In this document: one piece after another, positions 1 through 10,574 of the stretch | Position numbering within the stretch: position 1 is the first letter of the stretch | Layout of the letters: each line of letters begins with the position of its first letter | IMG/VR virus record: IMGVR_UViG_3300010354_000473 | Coordinates: 1 to 28,072 of that record | Source of the DNA: a virus | Reading direction: 5' to 3' (one strand) | DNA: 28,072 nt | Translations under genes and position numbers: made by a program | Notes under the pieces: generated by a model | Database searches by the model: none | Told to the model about the DNA's origin: nothing | Seen by the model: only the letters and a program-made list of their open reading frames with translations

Positions 1-33
1 AAAAAAGTGTACAAAGGACTCGATAAATCTCCT

Positions 34-105
34 GCCTAATTAGCTCAGTGGTAGAGCACTCGCCTTGTAAGCGAGCGGTCGTCAGTTCAAGTCTGACATT
101 AGGCT
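34..105 (+). tRNA. tRNA-Thr (anticodon UGU)
   Basis: A full cloverleaf can be drawn. The 7-bp acceptor stem pairs 34-40 with 98-104, the D stem pairs 43-46 with 54-57, the 5-bp anticodon stem pairs 59-63 with 71-75, and the T stem pairs 81-85 with 93-97 around a TTCAAGT loop. The anticodon loop at 64-70 is CTTGTAA, with TGT at 66-68, so it reads ACA threonine codons. The 3' CCA is not encoded and must be added after transcription. It sits just before the terminator and late promoter that open the structural operon. The genes downstream are rich in threonine and often use ACA, so a role in supporting their translation is plausible but inferred. Confidence 0.96.
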
Positions 106-128
106 CTCCGTGTGAAGGAAGTCGGATA

Positions 129-157
129 AACCTCAGGTCTCCCTGAGGTTTTTTATT
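129..157 (+). terminator. Intrinsic terminator after the tRNA
   Basis: A perfect 9-bp stem (129-137 pairing with 142-150) closes a 4-base loop, and the 3' arm runs into a T-tract (149-154, then ATT). This is a standard Rho-independent terminator. It would stop transcripts coming from the tRNA side, so that the late operon depends on the promoter directly after it. Confidence 0.9.
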
Positions 158-164
158 ATAAATA
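157..164 (+). promoter_or_regulatory. T4-type late promoter (TATAAATA)
   Basis: The octamer TATAAATA is an exact match to the T4 late promoter -10 element. T4-like cyanophages use the same motif in the form NATAAATA. In T4 it is read by the phage late sigma factor gp55 with the sliding clamp, and it needs no -35 box. Transcription would start about 6-8 bases downstream, giving a leader of roughly 30 bases before the ATG at 203. The motif begins where the terminator T-run ends, so stop and restart signals are fused. Confidence 0.88.
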
Positions 165-202
165 ACTCAGAAGAAATACCATATCTACGGATAACTGAGA
201 AG

Positions 203-3200
203 ATGCCATTAACAAGACTAGATAATCTAATTTCAAGCAAAACTGGTAAATATCTTTATGTTTCCCCCGACGACTTTAACGCTAGTGATGCATTAGACAA
301 TAGAGGTACGTCACCAACAAGACCTTTTTTGACTATTCAGAGAGCATTCTTAGAAGTTGCCCGTTTTTCTTATGTTCCAGGTGGAGATAATGATAGATTT
401 GATCAATTCTCTATCATGCTATCTCCTGGTACTCACTATATTGATAACAGACCAGGAAAAGGAAGTGCAGCTGATATTCCTGCATTCAATTATTCAAATG
501 GTGAGTGGACCGACACTACTAGTTTAGATTTATCTGATCCAGAGAACGTTCTTTATAAATTTAACTCAATTGAAGGTGGTGCCATTATTCCCAGAGGTAC
601 TTCACTTGTTGGTATGGATTTGCGTAGAACGCAAATTAAACCTCTGTATGTTCCAGATCCAGCAGACAAAGATTTAGGAAGAACTTCTCTATTCCAAGTA
701 ACTGGTGGTTGTTATTTCTGGCAATTCACTATCATGGATGGTGATTTGTCTTCAAACTCTCCATTGTATGATACAACCAATCTAATTGGTAAAGTATATG
801 CACAACCAGATGGTTCTCCTTCCACTGGTGTTGGAATGGCAATTCCAAACTATTCTCACCACAAAATTACTAATTTTATTTTTGCTACCAAAAATGATTT
901 AGGACTACTATATCAAAAAGTTGCTAAAGCGTTTAGTAATTATCAACCAACAATTGATGATCCAGGTGAATTTGGATTTAAAATTCAAGAAAATAGAATT
1001 GTTGGACCTCTATCTGATTCTATTTTAATCGAAAAAATTAAAGTTACTAATTTAACTGGAATTAATACTGGAAAAGCAGATATTACTGTAACTACAAAAA
1101 TTAATCACAATTTCTTTACGGGTCAATTTGTAGCTATTACTGGTATCAATGCGGGAAATGATAAACTTAATGGAGTTTTCCCAGTAAAAGCGTTTGGATC
1201 TGTAGATCCAGCAAAGCAATTTACTTTTGAAGTTCCGTATACTGCTACTGGTTTGGGATTAGTTGATCTTGCTGAATACACAGAAGGAACTGCTATTAAA
1301 CTTAGCAAAGATGGAACTAATGCTCAGGTTCAGGCAGAAGTTGACTCTGTAGAATCAGCATCACCATACGTCTTCAACGTTTCGATTCGTTCAACTTGGG
1401 GTATTTGTGGTATCTGGGCAGATGGTTCAAGAGCCAGCGGTTTCAAATCGATGGTTATCGCTCAGTACACTGGTGTGTCGCTCCAGAAGGACGACAGAGC
1501 GTTTATTCGTTACGATGAGTTCAGCAACACATGGAACCAGGCAAACCTTCAGGATGCCTTCTCAACGACTCCATATCACATCGATGGAACTGCATACTGG
1601 AAAGATGATTGGAGAAACTTCCACGTTCGTGCATCTGAAGATGCGTTTATTCAGTGCGTTTCTATCTTCGCAGTAGGATTTGCTGATCACTTCTTGATGG
1701 AGTCAGGCGGTGACATGTCTATCACCAACTCTAACTCCAACTTTGGTAATACATCTCTACACACTGTTGGTTACAAACCATATGCGTTTAACCAAGATAA
1801 AGGCGGATATATTACAGATATTATTCCACCTAAAAAGTTAGTTGAAACTGCACAGAATATTAAAAATTATTATACATTAAATGTATCACTGACAAATGAT
1901 GAGTCAAATTATGATAGATTATACTATGGTATTGATGAAATAAGCAGTCCTGAAAACAGACCAGCTGCTTCTATTGAGGGATATAAGTTAGGTGCAAAAT
2001 CTGGAGAAAAACTATACGTTAAACTGGATGCTATCGGTGGAGAATCTGGAAAGCAAATTAAAAGTGCATTAGTTACGCCAAATGGTGTTAAAAAGTGGAA
2101 TGCCGCATTGTCTACTATTTCTCCTGCAGGAACTGGGGTAGATAATCTTGCACAGGATGCTGCTAATTTAATTGATTCAAACAAATCATTTATTCAAGCT
2201 GAAGCATTTGGATACATTCTACAAAAATATCCAGCACTTCAAAATGTAAGTTATATTAATCCTAATATCACCAATGAAACTGGTAGATATAGAGATGCTT
2301 CTAATTTAATTAAAGCAAATAAGCAGGAAATTGTTGATACTGCTTTCGCTAATATGACAACGCAATATCCATCATTTACTGTACCTGGAAACACCGCACC
2401 AGGAAATCAGGCTGGTGGTGCTGGAACTAATAAATGTAAGAGAGATATTGGTTATATTGTTGATGCTGTAGCAAATGATCTTTATAGTGGCGGAAATTCA
2501 AATATTATTGATGCTACTAAAGCATATTTTGATGCTGCTGGCGCTCTTCTTAATAATGGATTACTTGGTGAACTTACACAATCTGTATATGCATTTGAGC
2601 AGGCAAGAAATTTAATTAGATCGGCATTAACTAACCAATTAACAGTAAAAGATTTAACAATTATTGCTGACCCACTTACTGGTTCTAATGTAAGTGCTGC
2701 TTCTTGTGCTAACGTAAGAACTACTGTAGATAACTTAATTGCAATTTTAACCACTGCACTCAATACTTCTTCTTTGACATCACTACCAACAAGAAATGTT
2801 GGTCCTTGGTCGTATGTTTCTGAGAATAGTAAGTGTAAGAGAGATATCGGATACATTGTAGAAGCTGTTGCTTCCGATTTGCGTTTAGGTGGAAACACTA
2901 ATGTTGTTGATGCTGCAGAGGCGTACTATGTTGGCGCTACTCTTGATTATATTAATAATGAAGTAACACAGACATTAGATGCTTATAATTATGTAAGGGA
3001 CTTGGCAATTGCTGCCATGCGAAATTGGAGTTTTACAATTACAAGTGCAAGTACTACAAACAATAGTCCAACTGTTACTGTTTCTAGTACAAAGGGTATT
3101 GTTATCGGTATGCAGGTTGTTAGTTCAAATAATAACATACCAGCTGGTACATATGTCAAAAAAATTATTAACTCTACGCAATTTCAGTTAGGTATTTTAA

Positions 3201-6200
3201 ATAGTCGTTTTGATGTTGGAACCACAGTAAATGCTACTTCAACATCATCTTCAAATACTTTAACTCTTACTTTAAATTCTGGTATTTGGGCAGGTAGTTC
3301 TGGTGTTTCTCCAATAACTGATTCTTCCGTACTTCCTGACAATTCATATCCAGAATGTGCTAGTGTTGCTAGTGCTATTGATACTTATTTTGCACAAATT
3401 TCTACAATTATTAATAATGGTCCTAACTCAGTAACAAAAGTTCCTGGGTCGGTAAATACTGCATCTCTATCAAGCAGAGCAACTCTGTTCACTTTAACTG
3501 AAACTGGTGGAAATTTACCAAATCCACACAATCTAGAAACTGGAACACCTGTACGTCTTGTTCCTTTCCCATTAAATTCTTCTGTTGATAAATCAGTTGT
3601 ACGACTACCAAAAGGATTTGATACAAATACTAAGTATTATGTAATTGCTCCTGGTAGGAAAACGTTCCCACAAGATTTTTCTGCTTATACTCAATTTAAC
3701 GGAGCAACCCCTTCACAGAGAGCAGTAATGCTTGCAACAAGTGAAGAGAATGCAAATGCTGGTATTTACATCTATTCTCCAGAAACAGAAGCAATTGATC
3801 CTAACATTAATATTCAAGTACATCAATATGTACAAGATGTAAAATATGATCTAATTAAATTTAAAACTTATCTTGCTTCTGGAAGTAATGAAACTCTCCA
3901 GACAGATGGACCACACCCATTTGATCTTCCATCTGCTAATACAACTCCTCAAAAAGTATTTTTCAGGGGAGGATCTCAAACTGATATTACTGGTTCAGTA
4001 TTACCGACAAAAACTTTAAGTTTTGGTGGGGTAACATTAGAAGATAATATAGAGTATTATGTAAGATTGTCTCCATCTACTTTTGATACTTCTAAATTAT
4101 ATGTTGCATCTACTACAGGATTTGCATCAAATGATATTGTTAAAGTAGGATCTGAATATTTCAAAGTTACTGGTATAACACCTACTGGGCAAATTAGTTT
4201 AACGGTAACTAGATCTTTAACTACTGGTATTAATGGAAGTTATGCTAGTGGTGACACAGTAACTAAGTATACTGTAGCTAACTCTGCAACGGCTCCAACT
4301 GTTCAAGAATTAGTAGATTCTAGTGAAACAGTGTTGGCTCTAAGTAGTTTAACAAATATTTCTGTAGGTGATTATTTAAAAATTACTAATAACGTTGATG
4401 CTACTACGGAATTTGTGAAAGTTTTAGAAACTGGAATTACTGATTCTGCTTATGATAGATTGTATGTAACTCTCGGTACTTCTTTTGCTGCTAATGATAC
4501 CGTTAAAGTTGATAACGAGTATTTCTTGGTAACGTCTGTAAATACAGTTGGCGCAGATTATTTGACTGTTGTTGGTGGGCAAATTAATTCTGGTTCAGCA
4601 TCCCACAACAATGGAGCAACTGTTACAAAACAGACAATTACTGATTCTACTCTCACTGCTATTGCTGATGAATCAATTGATGCAACAGAAACTATTTTAA
4701 CAGCAAAATTTGGAACTATTAATGGTGTAACATATAATGGATTTACTGGATTTTCTGCAGGAGATTTAGTAAGAATTACTAATAATATCGATAGTACTTC
4801 TGAAATTGTTCAAATTGTTTCATTTGGTTCCACTACAAATATCAGAGAAATATATGTAAAACGAGGGCAACTAGGAACTACTGCAGTAGCACAACCATCA
4901 ACTTCTAGTACTGTAATTACTTTCACTAAAGTATCTGTTAGCAATTCTGCTACAACTACAACTCTCAATCAAGTATATCCATTTACTCAAACTAACGCAG
5001 TTCGTGTTGATAGAGGTCAGTTGGGTTCTGCAGCAGTTGCACAACCAAATGCTGCATCTATTATTACAGCAACTAAACAAACTCTTACTGCATCTGCAAC
5101 AACAACTACATTAACAGATAATTATCCTAAGTTATTAACTTCTGCTACAAATACACAATATACTATCCATACTTCGCATATTGATGCAATTAATGGAACA
5201 AATGCAGTTCAATTTAGCAATGTTGGTACTTCATTCTATGTTTATTGCAACAAGAGAAGAAGTCCTGTAAGATTTGCTCCTGAAGCATCTTTAGTTGATA
5301 ATTTAGGTAATAAGGGTTCTTGGTATATTAAAACTTCATCTGATAATAATGAAATTCTTGATAGATTAAAATTACCAGTTTATTCTGATACTACTGGTAA
5401 AACAAGAACCACTGATACATGGTTCTATCGTCAAGAAGATGAAAGAAGCACATCCGATACAGTTTATAGATTACGTTATGTAATTCCTAAAAATGGAAAC
5501 TATCGTGAACCAATTAATGGATTTGTTTTAAAAGTTAGAACGGATGATACTAGAAGATTAGTTCCACAAAGAATTCTTTTAAAACCAGTTGGAGCTGCTG
5601 CTTCATTTGCTTCTATTAGCAAGAATGGAGAAACGCTAGGTGTAGATAGAAATAATGCTGGAACAACATATGATCCATACACAGATCCATACACAAAAGA
5701 AACCGATTCTAAGATTAATTTCTCTGTACAGTCTGCTAAAACAAAAACTATAGGAAGTAATGATTATCTTGAATTGACAGTTTTTGATGTTGGTGTTATT
5801 GATCCTGCTCTAAAAACAGAAGTTTTTACTACTGTTAAGATTGATGCTCCTCAGGGTGGTTCTGGTATATTTGCTAATAGTTTAACTCTTAAAAACTCCA
5901 CAAACTTAGTAAATATTTCTTATGGAACAACTACTAATTATGGTACAGCATATGTACATGCTTATTTCTCATACCAAAATCAATATTACATGATTTTGAA
6001 AGGAGTTTCTACTGAAATTCCTTTCAGCCCTCAAACAAATACTACTTTTACACAAGGATCTGTAACAGCAGTTCTTCAAGAAAAACCAGATGGTGGTAGA
6101 TCTGATAGAACAGTTTACAAGTATACGGTTGAGGGTGCAAATGTTTATACGATGACGGTTGGTGATACTATCACAATTCCAGTTTCTGGTGGTGGAAATG

Positions 6201-9200
6201 CACAGTATAGAATTGATAGTGTGCAAGATGTGGATGATCTTGCTGGAACATATTATATCTTTAAATCTGAAACCATTAGAAAGAGAATCAAAGGTCAGCA
6301 AGATGGTATTTACTACCTAACATGTATTAGAGGTGATATCAGACCAAACCCAACTGGTTCTGGTGTTTCTAATAACTTTAAGAACTTTAAGTTTAGTCAA
6401 CCAGTATCTAGAATCTATCCAATTTCTACAAAGAATGATCCTCTATGGTTCCAGGTAACTGATGAAGTAGTTAATAGTGATTCTCCACCTAGAAACACTA
6501 GCATCGTTGATCCACCGCAATCATACTCAGCTGCTGATAATTTTGTTCACGGTTATGTAACAGTTAATGATGCTAAAAATAGCATAACAAAAGAAGCTGT
6601 TATTGATCTTGTTGCTGATCCAGGAACAAAATTTAATTCATTTACAGGTGATAACGAAATTAAGGGTCAGGAAGGATTAGCTTCTGCTGGTTCAGAAGCA
6701 AGAAAGATTCCTATTTCTGGAGATTCTGCAGAAGCTTATCCAACCGAAGCAAAACTTTATGTAGAACTTCGTAGACCATCTATTGCTCGTTCTGGTAACC
6801 ACACCTTTGAATATCTTGGTTTTGGTCCTGGTAACTACTCAACTGGTTTCCCAGCAAGACAGCAGGTAGTTCTAACTGATAAGCAAGATTATTATGCTCA
6901 GGCAAAGAGAGAGGATGCAGGTATTGTTCTATACACTGGATTGAACTCTAGTGGTGACCTTTATATTGGTAACAAGAAAATCAATGCTATTACAGGCGAA
7001 GAAACTCTACTAGATGCTCCTATTTTAGATGAGGAAGACGAAGAAGTAGGAATTACGAATGCACTTGTTACTACATTTGATGATCCTGTAACGTTCAATA
7101 ATACAGTTACATTTAATTACAACAAAGTTATTCCTGAAACTTTATCTGTTGTTACTTTAAACGTTCCAATTACTATAACTTCTGATACCACTAATACATC
7201 TGGTGGAGTTATAAAACCACCTATCACTGTTATTACATATTCTGCTCCAAGTAGTGATATAAGAAATGATCCTCTCAATAATGGTGAAGGTGATATTACT
7301 TTAGGATGCAATACTATTTCCTTTGGTGTTTGGAGTGTTAATACAAGAGGATCTCAAGATTATACTATAAGAACTTCTACAGACAATAAGAGTCCTAATA
7401 TTAAATTGGGTACTTCTACTGCTGGTGGAACACAACAATATTTTAGCACTACACAAGAGATAAGTGCTGCTAATCAAACCTGGGGATCTGTACCTCCACG
7501 TTCTGGTGATATTCTCTTTAAGGGTGGCAAAGTCGGATATACTGGTTCATTGGGGTGGATTTATGCCAATGATTTTACATCACTAACAACCACAACAGGA
7601 TCTCCACAAGTATCTTCAATTGTTACATATACAAATTATTCTATAATTAAAGTTAATTTTAACGATACACTGAATAATCTTGGTATTACTGCATCGACTC
7701 AGGTTAAAATCAAAACTAGTTCTATAGGTATATTGAATTCTCCAACTGCTTGGAGTATTCCATCTGGTACAATTACTATAGATGCTGCATCTGCTGGTGG
7801 TAGTGCAATTAACGTATCTTCTGGATATCCAGGACCATCTGCAAATTACATTTATTTAAGTATATTCCCAAATCAGGCAATTTCTTTTAACACATATACT
7901 GCTGGAAGTAGTGGAACTTTAGGTGGTAGTTGGACTTTTGAAATTTCAAATAATATTTGGAAGGAATTTGGTGTTATTGGAGCAGAAGCTTTAAGAACAA
8001 CTACAACAAATCTTGGCGATTACAGATTAGGTATCAATACTCTTGCCAGAACAAATGATAGTGCATATATTAATGCATTCACAGATGCTGCTGGGGAAGA
8101 TAATATCAAACCAAGAGCAAATCTCGATGTAGTTGGTAACACATATATTAGTGGAAGATCTACTGCGTTTAGTATATCTGGTGGTGTTGCTACTAAAACG
8201 GAAAACTTCTTAAATGATGCTCTATTAGTTGGTGGTGATAGTGCTACTCCTCTTTCTACTGCAACTTTACGTGTTTCCACTGCAAGTAGCAGAATTGGTA
8301 TTAATGTAAGTAATGCAGAATTAGATAGAACTTTAACAGTTGCTGGTAACGGTAGAATTACTGGAGATTTTAAATTTGAATCTAATATTGAATTAAATGG
8401 AGGAACATTAAGTACAACTGTAACTACATCAACATTTAATCTATTAAACACTAGTACATTTACTGGTACATTAAATTTTGCAAACTCTCCTGCTACTGTA
8501 ACTGCATTTAATTCTGCAACTGCTCTAACTCTTGCAAATACAGCTACTGGATTGCAAACTATTAATATTGGAAATGCTGCTACTATTTCTAATATTACGG
8601 TTGGTGATACTGCTACATCTAGCCTTCTTTACATTCATAGAAATTCTCAAAATTCTCTAATTGATATTGGAACGGTAGCAGACAATGCTGCATATACGTC
8701 ATTTATTACAATTGGTGGTGCTTATTCTAACTCTACCAGTCAATTGAGAATTGGAAATAGATTAACTAAGATTGATGGTGAAGTTGAAATTGGGGCAAAG
8801 AATAGCCCAGGAAGTGGCATTGCTAGAATGTATACATTTGCTGGAACATTGGATTTATTCAGTGCTTCTGGTGGACCAACAACATTAAATTTTGCGAGAA
8901 CTGCTTCTATACTTAGTGTAGGCGCTGATGCTGGAACAACAACAGTTAATAACAGTTTACTGGTAAAAGCGAGCGAGCAAGTAAATGGAAATATTACCTT
9001 AAATGGTGGTCTGCAAGCTGGAACACTAAATGCAACTAGAGGAGTATTTTCTTCTCCAACTTCTGCTCACTCTTCTGGAAGTTTGCTGAATTTAAATATT
9101 GATATCTATCGACCAGTTGAAATCAATAAAACGTTAGATAGTCAGGGTGCTGCTCTGTGGGGTGGTAGTACATTCTTGATTGCTGGTTCCACTACAGAAT

Positions 9201-10567
9201 ATTTCTTACCTCTCAATCAAGCTATTGGTGTTTCTGATATCTCAAATGGTGACTTGTTATTAATTGACAGAGGAACTGTAGCTGGTGGTAGCAATCAAGC
9301 GTTTAGTGAAATTGTTAGAGTTGTTGAAATTCTCAATGCATCAAATGCATCAGATCCTCTTGGATATAGAGTTAGAGTTCAACGAGCACAAGAGAGCACT
9401 ACTTTAAGAACTGATCACCCAGATAACTGCCCAATTGTAAAACTGCTTAAAACTGATAATGTAAGTTATCTTACTGCTGGTGTTTCTGCTGGTGCTGCTG
9501 GAACTACGGTATCAATTACTACTTCTGAATTTGGTGGATCTATTAATGTTAATGATATTCTGAGAATAGATGATACTGAACTCTTTAGAGTTACACAGGT
9601 CAATTCTGCTCCTAATGATATTCAAGGATTAAGAGTAAATGATGGTGGTTCTCCAGCAGTTACTGTATTCCAAGTTCTTTCGACAACTGGAAATACTTAC
9701 GTTAAAGGAACTCTAGATGTAGATAATACGATTACATTAAATGGTTCTACAACTGCAAATGATAATCTGTTAAAGATTACTAATGGTGCTGCTACTCCAA
9801 CAACAACTTTCCAAGTTGATAGTGCAAATGGCAATACATCACTTCTCGGTAACTTAGCTGTAGGAACTGGATTTAATAAATTAACAGTTAATGGAACATC
9901 TGGAACTACTACAATTAATGGTGGTGATTTTAATATCTTTGCTTCAGATGGAACTACTTCTAAGTTAGCATTTGTAAACGGAAGTGGTAATCTCACAATA
10001 TCTGGAGTATTAGCAACAAACGGTACTGGTGTCAATACTTTTGCTGGTGATGTAACATTAAATGGTGGTGATTTAACTGTTAATAATGGAGCTACAAAGA
10101 GATTTAAGGTAAATAATAATGGTACTATTGATCTTGGTGGAATAGATGCATTCTATTCTGCTACTGGTGCTAGAAAGTGGTTGTATGTATCGACAGTATC
10201 TGGCGATGGTGGTGTTCTTACTGCTAATATAAATTACTTTGTAAAACCATCTTCTAATTTGGTGCTGAAATTACCTACAAATGCTACTAGTGGAGACATG
10301 ATTAGATTTGTTGACCTGAGTGGAGTATTGACATATAATGTCAAACTTATTTTAAGATCTCCAACTGGAGTTCCAATTCAGGGAGATTCTTCTAACACTG
10401 CTGCTACTATTGGTGGTGTAACACTAACAGGATATGATGGCGGTGAATTAATTGTTACTACACCTAATGCTGCATTTGGATTAGTATATGCTGGTCCTCT
10501 AAATGCTGATGGTTCTTCTTCAGGTATTCCCAGCAATCTACAAGGTTGGTGGTTAATGGAAATCTAA
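203..10567 (+). CDS. Giant tail-fibre-like virion structural protein (3454 aa)
   Basis: Very large modular structural protein, probably a tail fibre or other long tail appendage. Residues about 1-120 carry a beta-helix signature (TRPFLTIQRA followed by LSPGTHYI), as in right-handed parallel beta-helix proteins. Further beta-helix-like sequence lies at about 125-195 and 485-545. Two helical modules with an NLI..NK pattern start at 652 and 698. A module beginning KCKRDIGYIV occurs at 744 and again, as KCKRDIGYIVEAV, at 877. RGQLG modules lie near 1554 and 1604. The block at about 2025-2140 (FSQPVSRIYP, NFVHGYV) I associate from memory with other cyanophage fibres. The C-terminal third is short Gly/Asn/Thr beta repeats typical of trimeric fibres, ending at GWWLMEI with no visible self-cleaving chaperone. 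It is first gene after the late promoter, with GAGAAG directly before the ATG. Exact position in the virion is unknown. Confidence 0.85.
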   Translation: MPLTRLDNLISSKTGKYLYVSPDDFNASDALDNRGTSPTRPFLTIQRAFLEVARFSYVPGGDNDRFDQFSIMLSPGTHYIDNRPGKGSAADIPAFNYSNGEWTDTTSLDLSDPENVLYKFNSIEGGAIIPRGTSLVGMDLRRTQIKPLYVPDPADKDLGRTSLFQVTGGCYFWQFTIMDGDLSSNSPLYDTTNLIGKVYAQPDGSPSTGVGMAIPNYSHHKITNFIFATKNDLGLLYQKVAKAFSNYQPTIDDPGEFGFKIQENRIVGPLSDSILIEKIKVTNLTGINTGKADITVTTKINHNFFTGQFVAITGINAGNDKLNGVFPVKAFGSVDPAKQFTFEVPYTATGLGLVDLAEYTEGTAIKLSKDGTNAQVQAEVDSVESASPYVFNVSIRSTWGICGIWADGSRASGFKSMVIAQYTGVSLQKDDRAFIRYDEFSNTWNQANLQDAFSTTPYHIDGTAYWKDDWRNFHVRASEDAFIQCVSIFAVGFADHFLMESGGDMSITNSNSNFGNTSLHTVGYKPYAFNQDKGGYITDIIPPKKLVETAQNIKNYYTLNVSLTNDESNYDRLYYGIDEISSPENRPAASIEGYKLGAKSGEKLYVKLDAIGGESGKQIKSALVTPNGVKKWNAALSTISPAGTGVDNLAQDAANLIDSNKSFIQAEAFGYILQKYPALQNVSYINPNITNETGRYRDASNLIKANKQEIVDTAFANMTTQYPSFTVPGNTAPGNQAGGAGTNKCKRDIGYIVDAVANDLYSGGNSNIIDATKAYFDAAGALLNNGLLGELTQSVYAFEQARNLIRSALTNQLTVKDLTIIADPLTGSNVSAASCANVRTTVDNLIAILTTALNTSSLTSLPTRNVGPWSYVSENSKCKRDIGYIVEAVASDLRLGGNTNVVDAAEAYYVGATLDYINNEVTQTLDAYNYVRDLAIAAMRNWSFTITSASTTNNSPTVTVSSTKGIVIGMQVVSSNNNIPAGTYVKKIINSTQFQLGILNSRFDVGTTVNATSTSSSNTLTLTLNSGIWAGSSGVSPITDSSVLPDNSYPECASVASAIDTYFAQISTIINNGPNSVTKVPGSVNTASLSSRATLFTLTETGGNLPNPHNLETGTPVRLVPFPLNSSVDKSVVRLPKGFDTNTKYYVIAPGRKTFPQDFSAYTQFNGATPSQRAVMLATSEENANAGIYIYSPETEAIDPNINIQVHQYVQDVKYDLIKFKTYLASGSNETLQTDGPHPFDLPSANTTPQKVFFRGGSQTDITGSVLPTKTLSFGGVTLEDNIEYYVRLSPSTFDTSKLYVASTTGFASNDIVKVGSEYFKVTGITPTGQISLTVTRSLTTGINGSYASGDTVTKYTVANSATAPTVQELVDSSETVLALSSLTNISVGDYLKITNNVDATTEFVKVLETGITDSAYDRLYVTLGTSFAANDTVKVDNEYFLVTSVNTVGADYLTVVGGQINSGSASHNNGATVTKQTITDSTLTAIADESIDATETILTAKFGTINGVTYNGFTGFSAGDLVRITNNIDSTSEIVQIVSFGSTTNIREIYVKRGQLGTTAVAQPSTSSTVITFTKVSVSNSATTTTLNQVYPFTQTNAVRVDRGQLGSAAVAQPNAASIITATKQTLTASATTTTLTDNYPKLLTSATNTQYTIHTSHIDAINGTNAVQFSNVGTSFYVYCNKRRSPVRFAPEASLVDNLGNKGSWYIKTSSDNNEILDRLKLPVYSDTTGKTRTTDTWFYRQEDERSTSDTVYRLRYVIPKNGNYREPINGFVLKVRTDDTRRLVPQRILLKPVGAAASFASISKNGETLGVDRNNAGTTYDPYTDPYTKETDSKINFSVQSAKTKTIGSNDYLELTVFDVGVIDPALKTEVFTTVKIDAPQGGSGIFANSLTLKNSTNLVNISYGTTTNYGTAYVHAYFSYQNQYYMILKGVSTEIPFSPQTNTTFTQGSVTAVLQEKPDGGRSDRTVYKYTVEGANVYTMTVGDTITIPVSGGGNAQYRIDSVQDVDDLAGTYYIFKSETIRKRIKGQQDGIYYLTCIRGDIRPNPTGSGVSNNFKNFKFSQPVSRIYPISTKNDPLWFQVTDEVVNSDSPPRNTSIVDPPQSYSAADNFVHGYVTVNDAKNSITKEAVIDLVADPGTKFNSFTGDNEIKGQEGLASAGSEARKIPISGDSAEAYPTEAKLYVELRRPSIARSGNHTFEYLGFGPGNYSTGFPARQQVVLTDKQDYYAQAKREDAGIVLYTGLNSSGDLYIGNKKINAITGEETLLDAPILDEEDEEVGITNALVTTFDDPVTFNNTVTFNYNKVIPETLSVVTLNVPITITSDTTNTSGGVIKPPITVITYSAPSSDIRNDPLNNGEGDITLGCNTISFGVWSVNTRGSQDYTIRTSTDNKSPNIKLGTSTAGGTQQYFSTTQEISAANQTWGSVPPRSGDILFKGGKVGYTGSLGWIYANDFTSLTTTTGSPQVSSIVTYTNYSIIKVNFNDTLNNLGITASTQVKIKTSSIGILNSPTAWSIPSGTITIDAASAGGSAINVSSGYPGPSANYIYLSIFPNQAISFNTYTAGSSGTLGGSWTFEISNNIWKEFGVIGAEALRTTTTNLGDYRLGINTLARTNDSAYINAFTDAAGEDNIKPRANLDVVGNTYISGRSTAFSISGGVATKTENFLNDALLVGGDSATPLSTATLRVSTASSRIGINVSNAELDRTLTVAGNGRITGDFKFESNIELNGGTLSTTVTTSTFNLLNTSTFTGTLNFANSPATVTAFNSATALTLANTATGLQTINIGNAATISNITVGDTATSSLLYIHRNSQNSLIDIGTVADNAAYTSFITIGGAYSNSTSQLRIGNRLTKIDGEVEIGAKNSPGSGIARMYTFAGTLDLFSASGGPTTLNFARTASILSVGADAGTTTVNNSLLVKASEQVNGNITLNGGLQAGTLNATRGVFSSPTSAHSSGSLLNLNIDIYRPVEINKTLDSQGAALWGGSTFLIAGSTTEYFLPLNQAIGVSDISNGDLLLIDRGTVAGGSNQAFSEIVRVVEILNASNASDPLGYRVRVQRAQESTTLRTDHPDNCPIVKLLKTDNVSYLTAGVSAGAAGTTVSITTSEFGGSINVNDILRIDDTELFRVTQVNSAPNDIQGLRVNDGGSPAVTVFQVLSTTGNTYVKGTLDVDNTITLNGSTTANDNLLKITNGAATPTTTFQVDSANGNTSLLGNLAVGTGFNKLTVNGTSGTTTINGGDFNIFASDGTTSKLAFVNGSGNLTISGVLATNGTGVNTFAGDVTLNGGDLTVNNGATKRFKVNNNGTIDLGGIDAFYSATGARKWLYVSTVSGDGGVLTANINYFVKPSSNLVLKLPTNATSGDMIRFVDLSGVLTYNVKLILRSPTGVPIQGDSSNTAATIGGVTLTGYDGGELIVTTPNAAFGLVYAGPLNADGSSSGIPSNLQGWWLMEI
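2432..2929 (+). repeat. Internal repeated module KCKRDIGYIV in the giant fibre gene
   Basis: Two copies of a protein module begin at 2432 (residue 744) and 2831 (residue 877), 133 codons apart. Each starts KCKRDIGYIV, continues with an A-V-A-x-D-L pattern, then GGN and a short helical stretch ending in an Ala/Tyr-rich segment. The nucleotide sequences have diverged more than the proteins, so this is an old duplication kept by selection on the protein. Both copies keep a cysteine. Confidence 0.8.
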
Positions 10568-10574
10568 TACAATT

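Noticed and set aside
34-105. tRNA as a prophage attachment site
   Set aside because: No integrase, no duplicated tRNA 3' end, and the context is that of a lytic T4-like phage.
2482-2898. Long open frame on the minus strand inside the giant fibre gene
   Set aside because: Its product has no coherent domain and it mirrors the codon bias of the strongly coding plus-strand gene; several similar minus-strand frames in the fibre genes were dropped for the same reason.
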